A stretch of DNA of 64,000 nt from Endomychus coccineus (Eukaryota; Arthropoda; Insecta; Coleoptera; Endomychidae): contig OY294069.1 in the NCBI GenBank assembly GCA_958510875.1, forward strand, positions 176,000,868 through 176,064,867, in the 5' to 3' direction. Positions within the stretch are counted from its first letter, which is position 1; every line of letters starts with the position of its first letter. Below the pieces are notes generated by a model. It made no database searches and was not told the DNA's origin. It saw only the letters and a program-made list of their open reading frames with translations. Position numbers and translations under genes: made by a program. Shown one piece after another: positions 23,140-33,596 of this stretch.

Positions 23140-24565
23140 TTGATAGATTGTAGAGAGAAATATATAACAGCACGTTCGATGCCAATCGCATCTACAAGAG
23201 CGGCACCCGTGACAGGGCTAGCGTGTTCCGTCGACAGCACCCGGCAAACGGCTAGCGCGTTCACACAGACTACTATTAACCGTGATAACCGTGAATCCCT
23301 ATAACAGAGGTGGAACTCGTTACCTAGTGAGTTTGTTTCTGTGAATCGTATGAGATGATGACGATAACAACTTCAGCCACGACGCCATGATGAATTCGTT
23401 TGTTTCGATACCAACTGTGAGAACTTAATCTTCCAACGCAAATAGCGCGCAATTCAAATCCTAAACTGTTTTTCAGACGTTGGTCGCAACCTCTTGACCA
23501 TGTGGTCCAATATTTAGTGGTAAGATCCCTCATTTGAGGTGACACTTTGTCAGGTTATACTTTTGTGAAGTCCACAACTCAATCCCTTTGAAATGAAGTC
23601 ATTATTTCAAAGACTGAAAAATAATAATCGACGTTCGTGGTTGAGGATGAAATTCGAAATGAAACAAGGCAAGAATAGATCTCGATGAAAGATAAATGTT
23701 ATAGCGTGTTAGTAATTTCAACACGTTGTCGAATTCGAATCAACCAAGTGGAGGATAGAGTCGAACAATCTGACAGAAATCGTGTGTGCTTTGTGTTGTG
23801 GTGTGTATGTGTGCGCGCTCGCTGAGCGACGGGAATGGAGGAGGAGGAAAGCTAGAGAAACTTTAACAAGTTCCCGACACGCAATCAACTTCTTCGAGCT
23901 TTACTGACAATAGTAATTACTCGACTTGAGGAACACACGTAGTCCTGGCGGAAGGCTCATATTTGTATTAATATATATATCAATTATAGGCGTTATCGTG
24001 TGTATATCAAACATGACTCAGATTGCATATTCTAGATACGTTCACGTTCACGCCAACTTTAAGTATTAAAATAGTTAACATAATTATTATATTCTACATT
24101 GTAATCTATGTAATTCGAGTACCACTAACTCGCCACTTATTGTTGGTTTATTACAAGAAAATCTTTTGATGTGTAACAATCGCACCAAGAGCATTATGAA
24201 TTATAGACAATTGAATATCTGAACAGTTACTCTATTTTTAAATCACTTTTAATAATAACAGTTTCAACACCGAAGTGGCATTATCAAACTGATACAAAAT
24301 TATGAAATAAAGCAACAAACTGCTCAAGTATAAATAAAGTCAAGGAAATAAAGCACAAAAATGACCTCCAGCTAGAAAATGTTTGCTCCAAGATGGATGG
24401 AGATGCGATTTTTTGCATTATATTCTGGAAGGTATCTGGAAACTTTGTCCGCTTTTTCTTTCCAGTAGAAACGTTGAGTTGTATTTTTAAGTGCAAAAAT
24501 CCATTTTTTTCAATGCACTTTTTGTACGTATAATAATATCTAATAAATATCCACTAAAATTAGTC
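23140..24565. other. Unassigned stretch, locally GC-richer
   Basis: Parts (about 23160-23300 and 23760-23900) have higher GC and mixed composition than the surrounding DNA, including GTGTGCGCGCTCGCTGAGCG. This could be a regulatory region or untranslated exon, but no ORF, splice pair or RNA fold supports any specific call. Confidence 0.3.
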
Positions 24566-24859
24566 CAAATTGGTTACTCCAGGGTTTTTGGGGTCACTGA
24601 TCACGATTCTGATGTCTGTATAATGCTTCAATTCACCTGGGGAACAGCATAGCCTGGTTGTTACCACATCCCTGAAGAATTTACGGTATAATTCGCTCTC
24701 GAATGAAATAAAACCTGGAACCTAGGTAATGTTAGAGTCGCTGATCACGATGTTGTTGTTAAGATCGTAATGGAATGCAATTGGAGGTATTAATCCACAA
24801 GTTGTGTAGATATATAATATGCTTTTTTTCAAACTTGAAATAATATGTGAAGAAAGCTA

Positions 24860-25270
24860 AGTGGACACGTCCTGAGCCCTCAAACCACTTGATTGGATCC
24901 ATTGTGCGCCTTTTGGAACAAAACTCAATTCAGTAGGCCTAAGACAGCGCCGAATGCTATAATTCTGCATCGACTGATGTCTGTTATGGCCTCAGATAGC
25001 AAGTATACGTTACCGAGGTATTGTAGCCTAAGAGAAGCCAGTGCTGGTATGCAGGATGGCACGTGGAATCGGTGGAGTTGTTGTCGAACGCCTCCTCGAT
25101 ATCCAAGAATACGCCTAAGGCGTACTATCTTAAGACTAAGAGGCGTTCCGATCTGATAAAGCGTCGAAGCGGAAAATCCGTTGATGCACTGTGGTGAATA
25201 AACGCGATCGTGTCGTTGACTCAGTAGCTGGTTTTGCGCGCTTTGGCTTCTATACATAACCGTTGATGCA
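24860..25270 (-). pseudogene. LINE RT fragment with LDIE-AFDN box
   Basis: On the minus strand the frame at 25284-24925 reads QCINGFSASTLYQIG, matching the ..GRST-TALHQ.. box of non-LTR RTs. A shifted frame then gives LDIEEAFDNNSTDSTC, the first catalytic-aspartate motif (LDIEGAFDN in R1-like and related clades). Beyond it the frame is closed by stops. The catalytic YADD box is not present, so this covers only the fingers and early palm. Clade is uncertain; the LDIE-AFDN form favours an R1-like or related element. Confidence 0.65.
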
Positions 25271-25339
25271 ATATGGATCCACAACTATACACCAGAGCAA
25301 GTGGCAAAAGAATAGAAGAAGGTGAAGACGTCGCGACCG

Positions 25340-25800
25340 GAAAATCATGACCGCGGTTTTTAAACTACTCAGAAAGAAGATTATCAATGGTATTATGCTT
25401 CGTTATTGGGCCGATTCAGGGGAAAAATCAAGCGAAAACGTTCACACATTGGCCAAAAAGAAAGTTCTCCTCCATCACTATAATGTACGGGTGCTCATAT
25501 GTGAAGTTTCTATAACATGAATTACGCTTCGACTTTTTTCCGCAACCACCGTATCCAATAGACCACTACGGTTTTCTCTTGTTACCTGATATGAAGAAAT
25601 AGTCGCGGGAAAAAGATTCATGTCGTACGATGAGGTTATGGTCGAAATAGATACCTATTTTGAGGGCTTTCTGAAATATAACTTATAGATGGACGGCTTG
25701 AGTAACACTGGGGGAACTTGTATGGAGCTTAATAATGAAATTATTCTACCGAAAAAAATGGGTTCCTATATTGTATATTACATGATTTATTTGTTATCAA
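25340..25800 (+). pseudogene. mariner-family transposase C-terminal remnant
   Basis: Translating in shifting frames gives KKKVLLHHYNVRVLICEVS, which corresponds to the KKVLFHQDNA-AHT box around the second catalytic aspartate of mariner transposases (here HQDN has become HHYN). Further on, GYGRNRYLF-GLSEI and MDGLSNTGGTCMEL correspond to the AYFEGL...DGI-KLE-R-TKCIEL tail. Several stops and frame shifts show long decay. No terminal inverted repeats could be picked out. Confidence 0.6.
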
Positions 25801-26029
25801 AATGATTTTGAGGAACGAGAACCTTTATAACCTAACACAATTTAAAATGTGTTCCGAGGCTTATTAGCAATTCTGAATGGTTGGCAATAAGTTCCCGTCA
25901 AGCATTTCAACATTCAGAAGATACTTTGTTTAGAAGTTGCCCTCAGTACTTCTAACAACTTTACCAATTGATTTTTCGTACTATTAGGCCTTAACAAAAC
26001 AAAGTTCAAATAGTCACCCAATCCAATCT

Positions 26030-26400
26030 GTATAAGGCAATATATCTGTCGAATCTGGTGATGAAATACAGGAAACTGTCAATTGAATTTGGGTTGTGGA
26101 GTACCGCAAGGCTTCTTTCGGGTGAAACATTCATGATTCAATACCTAAAAAGATTTTTCGTAGTGCAAAATACAAAAAAAGAAAAAATAGTCTTTTGAAG
26201 CAGCTTCTTTGTTTCTTTTGGTACAATGTTATGTTAGAATAATGTTGTTGCCAATTCATTTTTCTTACGTGGTGGATTATATAATGGCCAACCAGTCGAT
26301 CATGTCCTATAAACGTTTTCTTCATTGGTGCAAAATCTTATATATCTATCGAAGTCTCCTATTCACTCGGATCAACTTATGGAGTACCGCAAGGCTGCAT
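26030..26400 (+). pseudogene. Possible RT micro-fragments (GVPQG boxes)
   Basis: TGTGGAGTACCGCAAGGC at about 26096 and TATGGAGTACCGCAAGGC at about 26377 each read CGVPQG or YGVPQG, the box before the catalytic aspartates in many RTs. The spacing of about 280 bases suggests a short duplication. Little else is legible. Confidence 0.4.
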
Positions 26401-26975
26401 ATAGATTCATATCAGCACTTATCTTTGGAATAAAAAATATGAATCTGTAGTACCTCTTGAATGATTCAAACAATTGCTACTTAAACACATTAGAAGCCAT
26501 GGAATTCCATAGAAATGAAAAATATGTTTATAATTTCATAACTGAACGCGACGGAAGACAAATTATTTGTTAGAAGTCTTTATTATCAAAAAGATGCGAT
26601 TATCAATTATCCGGCATTTGATGGAGAGGTTTTCCCTTCTTACAGTTTTTTCATAGTCGTTTACATAATTGTGTTGACTGTCATTATCTTTCACAACTTC
26701 AATTTTATATTCCTATACATATTCATATGAACACAGTATAGTATTTTATTATAATAGAGACAATACTGATTCATAATTAAAGTCTCCTATATACATGTTT
26801 CAACTAAAAAAGTTAGAAACATTAGTCATAACATTTTCAATTGTACTATTTTCAGTTTTGTTGTTTTTCAATATTATTTGTACTAAAATTGGTTTGTAAT
26901 TGGAACTTTTTCTGTTGAGCAATAAAGCATTTGATTGATTTATGTAGAAAATCCTATGCTCCTATTATTTTAGTA
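26401..26975. other. AT-rich non-coding stretch
   Basis: Lies downstream of the homeobox exon donor on the minus strand, so it is probably intron 1. No feature seen. Confidence 0.4.
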
Positions 26976-26981
26976 TTGTGT

Positions 26982-27008
26982 CTGATGAAGTCAGCTTCGC
27001 TGGCGAAA
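26982..27008 (+). other. Hammerhead-like half core: CTGATGA, helix II, GAAA
   Basis: CTGATGA (26982-26988), one extra base, helix II GTCAGC (26990-26995) with GCTGGC (26999-27004) around TTC, then GAAA (27005-27008). Helices III and I of a hammerhead cannot be formed with the flanks, so this is not a complete ribozyme. Confidence 0.5.
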
Positions 27009-27075
27009 GATGCTCAAGCTGTGGGTGTGAGTGGACGTACTTAGGTTTATTGGACAAATATTATATTGGACTTAC

Positions 27076-27523
27076 CCGCTAATCTATCTTTGACAACCTG
27101 TGACGCGAACGCCGCCGCCGCAGCCGATCTCTGGAGCACCGGATCTAAACCAAAAGTCCAGGGATTGAACACTGCCCCAGGACTACCGGGACCACTTAGC
27201 GGCCTGTGAGCCGGTACTCTAAGTACACCCTGTCCGTAAAAACCCGCCGGCACGAGTCCTAAGGCACCACGCTGAGGAAAAAATCCGGGCGTCTGATAAA
27301 TAACTCCGGCATCGGTCTCTTGTTTATGTTCGAAATTCTTCCCTAACAAATTCGAAATACTGAACGGTAACGTCGTATTGATGGAATGCGAAGAAGACAC
27401 ATTTTCCGGACTGGAACAATGGCTTCTTGAACTACGCGGATCACTGTCACTGTGCGACAAACGACTGTCTGTGTCCAACACGTTTATTTCGTGATCGTCT
27501 TCTGTTAATTCGTGATCGGACAT
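27076..27523 (-). CDS. C15: TLX/C15 (clawless-type) homeobox gene, first coding exon
   Basis: First coding exon of a TLX-class homeodomain transcription factor; in Drosophila the orthologue C15/clawless patterns distal leg structures. The exon starts at ATG 27523 (MSDHELTEDD) and gives 149 full codons plus one base. It ends GCGG before a GTAAGT donor (27075 downward), a phase-1 intron. Visible parts: acidic/serine-rich N-terminus (residues 1-48); an engrailed-homology-1-type repressor motif LPFSISNLLG (52-61), which in this family recruits Groucho; RVPAHRPL (102-109), a hallmark shared with vertebrate TLX proteins; poly-alanine (134-138); and KDRLAG (145-150), which in TLX proteins lies just before the homeodomain. 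The open frame runs a few codons past the donor and should not be taken as the protein end. GC content is well above the surroundings, as expected for constrained coding sequence. The homeodomain itself would be in the next exon, not seen in this window. Confidence 0.8.
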
Positions 27524-27830
27524 ATTTATTGCTTATAAAATCGGAAAACAAGCGTCTAGACAACACTACTACTTCATTATCACATCATATAACAATTAAA
27601 CTAATGGTTAAACCACTTAATTAATTAATTTGTATCGTAATTAATTGTCTGGCTGGTGTATTAAGTGGATAAATTGAGTCGGCACCACGTGAAACAATTG
27701 ACGGAGGAGCCGGTATAGACTCAGCCGACTTGAACGGGTGACAATTGAATACTAGCTACCAACTAACCGGTTGCCATGGTATCGGCAGCACAGTTAACGG
27801 GGGCCCAATCATTGGCCAGATTTCATTTGT
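27524..27830 (-). promoter_or_regulatory. Putative 5' UTR and promoter-proximal region of the homeobox gene
   Basis: Immediately upstream of the ATG on the minus strand. It contains clustered TAATTA-type homeodomain sites (27618-27650), TTAAGTGG sites on both strands, a CACGTG E-box at about 27687, and a CCAAT box on the minus strand near 27810. The stretch 27680-27830 is GC-richer than the flanking DNA. No convincing TATA box or single initiator could be chosen. Regulatory role is inferred from position and composition. Confidence 0.45.
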
Positions 27831-28294
27831 AAACTCCTCCCATCCCATTCCCCATTGGATTAAACTGATTCCAACTAAATTGAATATCTTTCTGTTAATT
27901 TTTTTGTAGATCAAGTAAGCGGTTTGCTTTTAAGGTTCTCGTGATCTTGCCCGCACGCATTGTATAACCAGTGACGTATCTCAAAAGTTTTTGATTTATT
28001 TGCCAAATGGAAAATATCAATAAATTATAAAACAGTTCACACTGTGGATATATTGTAGCACTATTGATTAAAAATAATCAACCTTATCCACTAATAATTA
28101 AATTTCTAAGCAAAAAAGGAAATTGGAACGTAGCCAACTAGCGAAATTAGAGCCATTACCTTCAAATACTCCAAAAAAATTCCAAAGTTTTACTTATCAT
28201 TCTCCTGTAATTAATAAATTCCATAGTTTGTTTTCTGAATTAACAATACAACCAGTTTGTCGATGTAAGAACTAGCTAAAACACTGTTCAGGCA

Positions 28295-28445
28295 ACAACT
28301 TTGATAAAGTTTCCCATTTCGACAAATCTGGGATTTACAAAATCAATTGTGAGTCGTGTTAAAAATGCTATGTAGGTCAAACTAGAAGGAACATTTTGAC
28401 TCAATATAAAAAAGAACATTTTGCCCATATAAAGAAAAAATAAAC
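28295..28445 (+). pseudogene. Penelope-like GIY-YIG nuclease fragment (5' neighbour of a PLE)
   Basis: Reads DKSGIYKINCESC-stop-KCYVGQTRRNIL. GIY at 28330-28338 and YVG form the GIY-YIG nuclease core, with Cys residues typical of Penelope-like endonucleases. The in-frame TAA lies where the copy at 40.2 kb (minus) has TCA (serine), so it is a nonsense mutation. In Penelope-like elements this domain is C-terminal to the RT, yet here it lies upstream of an N-terminal RT region in the same orientation, as expected if it is the tail of a preceding tandem copy. Confidence 0.8.
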
Positions 28446-28527
28446 ATATTCTGAATACACTATTTCTCAAGAAAGTTTATCACTTTCAAAACACAGTACA
28501 GACAAATATTTAGGTAATTTATAAGGG

Positions 28528-28725
28528 ATGGAAATGTATAAGCGAAAAAGCAATTTATTAAATTCCTTTAATATGGAAGGAAAAACTACCTGTCCAAGAG
28601 TTTTAAAAGAATACGGAAAGTTAATGAAGGTATTAGTAAGAGAGAAGAACCGCAGCATATTTCTGGTAAGATGTGGGAATCTGCAAGTATTTTCAAATTT
28701 CATTAAATCTAAATCGAAAGGATAA
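28528..28725 (+). pseudogene. Penelope-like element N-terminal region
   Basis: 65-codon open frame. The stretch KNRSIFLVRCGNLQVFSNFI resembles the conserved block that precedes the RT in Penelope-like proteins (R-FLL-C----I-P-FI). It continues the element whose RT starts at about 29015, with a region of stops between them. Confidence 0.65.
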
Positions 28726-29014
28726 TATTTTTTCATAAAAATTGTTTAAATTTCTGCATTGAAGAAGCTTGCACTAATGTAGCAGAGGTCCAAAACAAAA
28801 TTATTAGCATTAAACAATCCTGTTATCTGAATTTTGATAGCAACTTACCAATTTTACAAAATCAAAGTCATCCAATCAAAAAAAATAGTTTAATGAATTG
28901 CGTAGCTTATGAATAACAAAATATCAAAGCCAATTGTTAAAAAACTTAACAGACACAAAAGTTCCGGAAGAGGTGCAGCCCCTCACGTTAAGTGAATGAA
29001 ATTAGAAATAACTG

Positions 29015-29293
29015 TTGATATTGACAAATAAAAAGAATGAACAGAAAGCAGAAATAGGTATAACAAAAAATTATTTCAGCTATCACACAAAAAAGACGAA
29101 AGTGTTCTTAGATACTAATCCTCAAATATTAGTTTTGAACAAGGATGAATGTAATAAAACTGTCAAAATATATAGAAATGACTACGAAAATAAAATAGGA
29201 TATCTATTAAATGATGAAACAACTTACAAGAAATTAAAACCTCACCTTACATTATCGGTGCAAAATATCATGAATAAATTAATAAATAAATGA
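29015..29293 (+). pseudogene. Penelope-like RT, fingers region
   Basis: 92-codon frame with TKVFLDTNPQILVLNKDECN and a YENKIGYLLNDETTYKKLK segment. In Penelope-like RTs this corresponds to the segment in which a conserved aspartate-lysine-containing strand (ILVLNKD-type, as in ILPADKG) precedes the YGLPK box. The decayed copy at 3.6 kb matches this frame closely. It ends in a stop shortly before YGLPK. Confidence 0.75.
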
Positions 29294-29619
29294 TACAAAA
29301 ATAAGATAATCAATATTGAATTGAAAAATAAATTAAATTGCCATAATGGGCAAGCAACTTATGGGCTTCCAAAACGACATAAAAGTGATATACCTTTAAG
29401 ACCCATTGTAAGTGATATCAAATTCTATCAACAGTATTGGAAAAATGAATTTAATGTGAAAATGTATTAAAAATAAATCCGTACCCGTAGAGCACCTATT
29501 AATTTTCTTAAACGTTGTTTCTTTATTTACAAAAATATACCAGACGTTTTGGCATTAAATAGCATTGAAAACATTGGGCATAGGTAAAAACCCACACACC
29601 TCTAGATCAATCTGAATTT

Positions 29620-30132
29620 ATGAATGCAGTAAAGTTTTGTTTAGAATGCACTTATTTTCAATACGATGACCAATATTTTGAGCAAATATTCGCCACAGCA
29701 ATGGGATGTCCTATTTCAGCTACCATTGCTAACCTAGTTATGGGATGCTTAGAGGAATCTGTAATAAATTCATTAGATTTTCAACCCATTTTCTTTAAGC
29801 GGTATGTAGACGATGGCCTAATGTGTGTTCCCAGTGATAAAATTCATATTTCCACTGTAAACTTCATTTTACTTGTGAAATAGGAATAATGAACAGAAAC
29901 AAATTTCCTAGATATGAGCATTAGGCATGATGCAGATCGAAAAATAAAATCTTCGTGGTTTACTAAAGGAGTTAGGTCTCAACGTTATCTTCACTTCAAT
30001 TCCGTTGCACCAACAAGCTATAAGAAAAGTGCTATAAACAGCCTCACAGATTGCGCGATTGAATTGTCCCACCCAGAGGACCGTCCCAAAAATCTAAAAA
30101 TTGTTCATAACACACTGGAAATGAATGGCTAA
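29620..30132 (+). pseudogene. Penelope-like RT, catalytic and post-catalytic region
   Basis: Two adjacent frames. The first (29620-29883) carries FEQIFATAMGCPISATIANL, the Penelope form of the GxxQG region, and RYVDDGL with the catalytic aspartate pair at 29809-29814. A TAG stop interrupts, and the second frame (29914-30132) carries MSIRHDADRKIKSSWFTKGV, SQRYLHFNSVAPTSYKKSAI and LSHPEDRPKNL, the usual post-catalytic blocks. The residue string after the stop shows that the two frames were once continuous with a small frame loss. Confidence 0.85.
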
Positions 30133-30187
30133 GGCCACCTTGTGGTCATTAGTTTTAACAACTCACGCTTATGCAGTTACGTCTGTA

Positions 30188-30291
30188 AAGGTACAAATTA
30201 CTCTTACTTAAGGATAAACTAAAAGCTCTATTTTATCACTTGGTTGCCGACAGCTACAGTGAAGACGGTCGTGAGTTATAATTTTAGATGT
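30188..30291 (-). repeat. Repeat X copy 1, 3' part (continues at 33597)
   Basis: Matches the 3' end of the longest repeat X copy (about 55620-55725) in reverse: blocks CTCTTACTT, ATAAACTA-AAG, TCTATTTTATC-CTTGGTTGCC and GGTCGTGAGTTATA. The same copy resumes at 33597 after element Y. Confidence 0.85.
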
Positions 30292-31649
30292 TACACAGTA
30301 AAAAATCGAAGCGAAATTTGACACCAAAATAACACCCCGCGTGGTCCAGATTCATCCACACCAATTTAGTGTAAAATCAACACCGTATAAGCAGTGTTCA
30401 ATTGACATTTAGCGGTGAATATATTCACACCAGTAATTGCTCAAATTTGAAACTCTTAAAGCGTTAATTTGACTCTGAGGAAGTGTGAAAATATAACTTT
30501 TGCGGTGTATGAAGAGCACCTTATGGTGCATTTTTTTCACCAGATATAATGCGAATTCAACGTTCACGGTGTCGATTTTTAACACCAAACAGAGTACACA
30601 ACTATTTAAATGGTAAATCTTACACTATCAATTGTTTATATTTTACACTATATGGAGTATAGAACTCATCTTATGTGGTCGATTTAACACTAATAAAAGT
30701 TTGAATTTTTGACACCAAATAGAGTGTGCAACTCATCTCTTGTGGTCATTTTAACACCAAAAATTGCTATAAATGTATACACCAAATGAAGTGGCGACAT
30801 ATTATAGTAGGTACCAATAATATTTTCTTCGTTTATTTACTAGTTCAATCATATGTGACAAGAATAAAAAACTAAATGTAAGCTGAAAATAAGTTCATAT
30901 TTTTGTACCAAAATCATCATATCAGTTGTGAAACAAATTGATATTGAATTTGACATAAGGAAATTTTTTTCAGCTCAAGTTACGTTATCAAAATAACAAA
31001 TCAATTATGGTGTAATACAATAACATTTCTCGAGAAAAAAAATTATGAAAGGTTATTAGATTCAGTAAACCACAATTTTTGAGATTGACGGGACATTTTC
31101 TATATTGGAGTAGAGAGGACTAAATATATAAAGAGACCACAAAAGTATCCAGAATCATATCATTGTCACTGTTGTGTTTCTTCAAAACCTACTTTAGGCT
31201 TTAGGCCATTAGATTGCGATAGCAGCTAAGAACTCATGATCTGATTATTTTTGTGGACTTCAAAAATTTGATCAGTTTAAAAATAGCAAATAATGTAACT
31301 TATATATAAACATCTTTTATTTTTGAATAGTTACACAAAAAAATGTTAATATAATATTTTACCAGCCTGTTACATAGGTATTTGCTTCCCACTATAGGAG
31401 TTTAGAAACGCACTTTTCTATCTATTCTTTTATTTTTTAAGATTAGAATCCTCAACATCTAGCATTGCTAAATGGAACCCACATATTTATACTATTGCAC
31501 CACTTCCAGATGTACATATTTTTCAATAATTCAAAAAGGTTATGAAGGTCTGATTTTCGGAAAATAAATAATTTTTTAAATTCATTACTTCTACGTTAAG
31601 AGATTCAGTTTACCAATGAATTAATTGAATCATTTATGTTCATTCGGTG

Positions 31650-31819
31650 TCAGTTCTCCGCGCATTCAATTATTTTGAATTTAAATCCTTTCTCCGCCTG
31701 CTCCAGGAGTTTTGAAAATTCGTCCTCATCAATGAGACAGCCAGTCTCACCAGTCACTTCATATTCGGATACAGCTGTTTCTTCTGATTTGGAGAGGTTC
31801 ATCGCAAATTTTTCAAGAC
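31650..31819 (-). pseudogene. Possible exon remnant inside element Y
   Basis: On the minus strand a polypyrimidine tract and CAG at about 31820-31835 could be a splice acceptor. The following frame reads GLEKFAMNLSKSEETAVSEY and then VTGETGCLIDEDEFSKLLEQ, ending EKGFKFKIIECAEN-stop. The acidic, well-behaved composition differs from random AT-rich frames. It may be the N-terminal part of a protein once coded by element Y or a captured host exon. I do not recognise the family. Confidence 0.35.
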
Positions 31820-32035
31820 CTGAAAATGAAGATGACAGTGCCCAATAATATGATAAATATCTCAATAAATGGTTTTGCAAGAAAATGTTTGCTTATAAAA
31901 ACAAACATGAATGAAATAACTTGGACTGATTTCTCCCGACTTAGGTTATCTTTCAGAAGGCCTCGCTAGTGTGCATGTGCTGCAATACCCAAGATTACCG
32001 TCTAGTTTCGAACTTCGCTACTGCAATTTGGAGTA

Positions 32036-32120
32036 CCTTAGTCAGACGGCTTATTAGCAACGCCGATCGGCATGTCAATGTCGATTGGCGTTGGTAACAA
32101 GGCCACTTGGGTTCGATTTC
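32036..32120 (+). other. tRNA-like promoter boxes (possible SINE head) in element Y
   Basis: TAGTCAGACGG (about 32040) resembles a pol III A box with one mismatch, and GGTTCGATTTC (about 32109) matches a B box at 10 of 11 positions. Spacing of about 70 bases is longer than in a tRNA, and no acceptor stem forms. It may be a decayed tRNA-derived SINE. Confidence 0.3.
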
Positions 32121-33596
32121 TAGTGAGATCTCATTTTATATTTCTTAAACCTCCTTTCATTAAAAATGGTAGATTCAAGACAAACAGTGAATCTAAGCCG
32201 AGTTAGGTTAAGTGTTTCTATAATTGAAAGTTAGGTTATGGTACAGTGACTACAAAAAATATTGGCTACAAACAGTTCAAACTGCAATGTTTCGGCAAAT
32301 AATTCTGTGCAGAGACAAAACAACCTAAAAAGTCTTGCACCATATACTTTACCATATACCACTTTCACCACAGTATATTATACTGTGCTTTGACTGTTTA
32401 CTTTGTTCAATTTATAGTTGTTCTGTATTTCATGTGCCCATATTGTTCATGTGCATATTATTTATGCGATTTATATTTTCTTCTAGAAAAGTAATGTAAG
32501 GCGATAAACATTTAATTAATAAATGGAGGATTATTGGTTTTGAGGTCTTTGTTTCCCTGTTAAGTATTTATTTACATTTTGTCAAAACTGTCAACACCCA
32601 TAACCCCATTAGATGCAAGAGGCTTTAGTACTGAACAACTTTATTGTCTATGTAGAAAAGACAAATGAGTTGCCTTATTTGCTGGAACATGGTGGAACCA
32701 ATAAAATCGGACAGCTGTATTTTATAGTAGTTATGTAGAATTAGGCAAAACGGTACCGTATGTAAAAGCTCGTAGCCACAGCAACACTGAAGTGGACGTC
32801 TCGTTATCCTTCATCTTCTCAATCATCCTCTCTCAATTTCGAATTTTTTATTCTATTCAGCATCAGCAACCACGATTTTTTGGTACCATTTGTTCTAATA
32901 TAACAAGATCGTAACTGCGCATGATCACAAACCAAATTTCCAAGTTGTAACCCAATAGCGAATTCGTGTATGTCGTGTATATAATATGAAAATATACATG
33001 CCAAGGATTTCATTATGTCACAATTCAGATGTACATAGATGTGCATATACCTACCTTAGTATAGAAATTATGAATATGAAACTCTTACCTTTCAGAATGA
33101 AGTCTTTATATTCCTTATTTTTGTCCAAACACATTCACTTTTGAAGGTTATGGGATTCAAATTTGATAAAAAAAAACCGACATTATTTCACTTCACTCTA
33201 TCAACTAAGAGCGAGATACTGATAAAGGCACGTAAACAACTAACCTGATCAATGTTCAATGTGTCTACTGTGAAAAAGTCAGTACACATGCAAGGAAAAA
33301 TTTTTCAGCAGCAAAATGGCGGGTTTGACTATTTACGACACAAGGTCGAGAGGAACTGACTGAACTGAGCTCGTAAAGTAGTGAGCTGATCGGTCGATAG
33401 GTGCTGTTTTAACCATTTGCGAATTCAATACAAATCCATACAGTGTATTATCGAAGTTAAGTTTAGGTAGGTGTTGAAACGGAGTTTCTCTGGTAGAGTA
33501 ATTTTGACGGGTTCAGCACTTAACACCATATAGTGAAGAATGCTTACACCACAATAGGGTGTGAAAGATTACACCGGTCAAATTTTTTACTGTGTA

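Larger units (their letters stand above)
28450..30135 (+). mobile_element. Penelope-like element (best copy), RT without its nuclease
   Basis: The most complete Penelope-like element in the window. Order: N-terminal region (28528-28725, ending in RSIFLVRCGNLQVFSNFI, a conserved pre-RT block), a decayed linker, an RT-finger frame (29015-29293), the diagnostic box YGLPKRHKSDIPLRPIVS from 29360, a frame with ATAMGCPISATIANLVMG and YVDD (29803-29814), and the post-catalytic frame 29914-30132. Penelope-like RTs are related to telomerase RT and normally carry a C-terminal GIY-YIG nuclease. The expected nuclease after 30132 is missing: repeat X begins within about 60 bases. Frame breaks separate all blocks, so it is inactive. 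Confidence 0.88.
30294..33594. mobile_element. Element Y: 3.3-kb DNA transposon with TA target duplication
   Basis: Starts CACAGTAAAAAAT (30294) and ends ATTTTTTACTGTG (33594), 13-bp inverted termini, flanked by TA on each side (30292-30293 and 33595-33596). It splits a copy of repeat X; the uninterrupted X copy at about 55605-55625 shows a single TA at the same point. The subterminal 500 bases at the left and about 100 at the right are full of variants of an ACACCAAAT-n-GTGTG motif in both orientations, probably transposase binding sites. TA duplication is typical of the Tc1/mariner superfamily, but no DDE transposase is recognisable inside, so the class is uncertain. Internal sequence is mostly AT-rich with one possible exon remnant. 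Confidence 0.8.

Noticed and set aside
26982..27020. Complete hammerhead ribozyme
   Set aside because: Only helix II and the core boxes form; helices I and III have no partners in the flanks.
32036..32120. Functional tRNA gene
   Set aside because: A and B boxes are too far apart and no acceptor or anticodon arms can be folded.
32819..33046. 75-codon minus-strand frame in element Y
   Set aside because: No motif, and composition is typical of chance frames.
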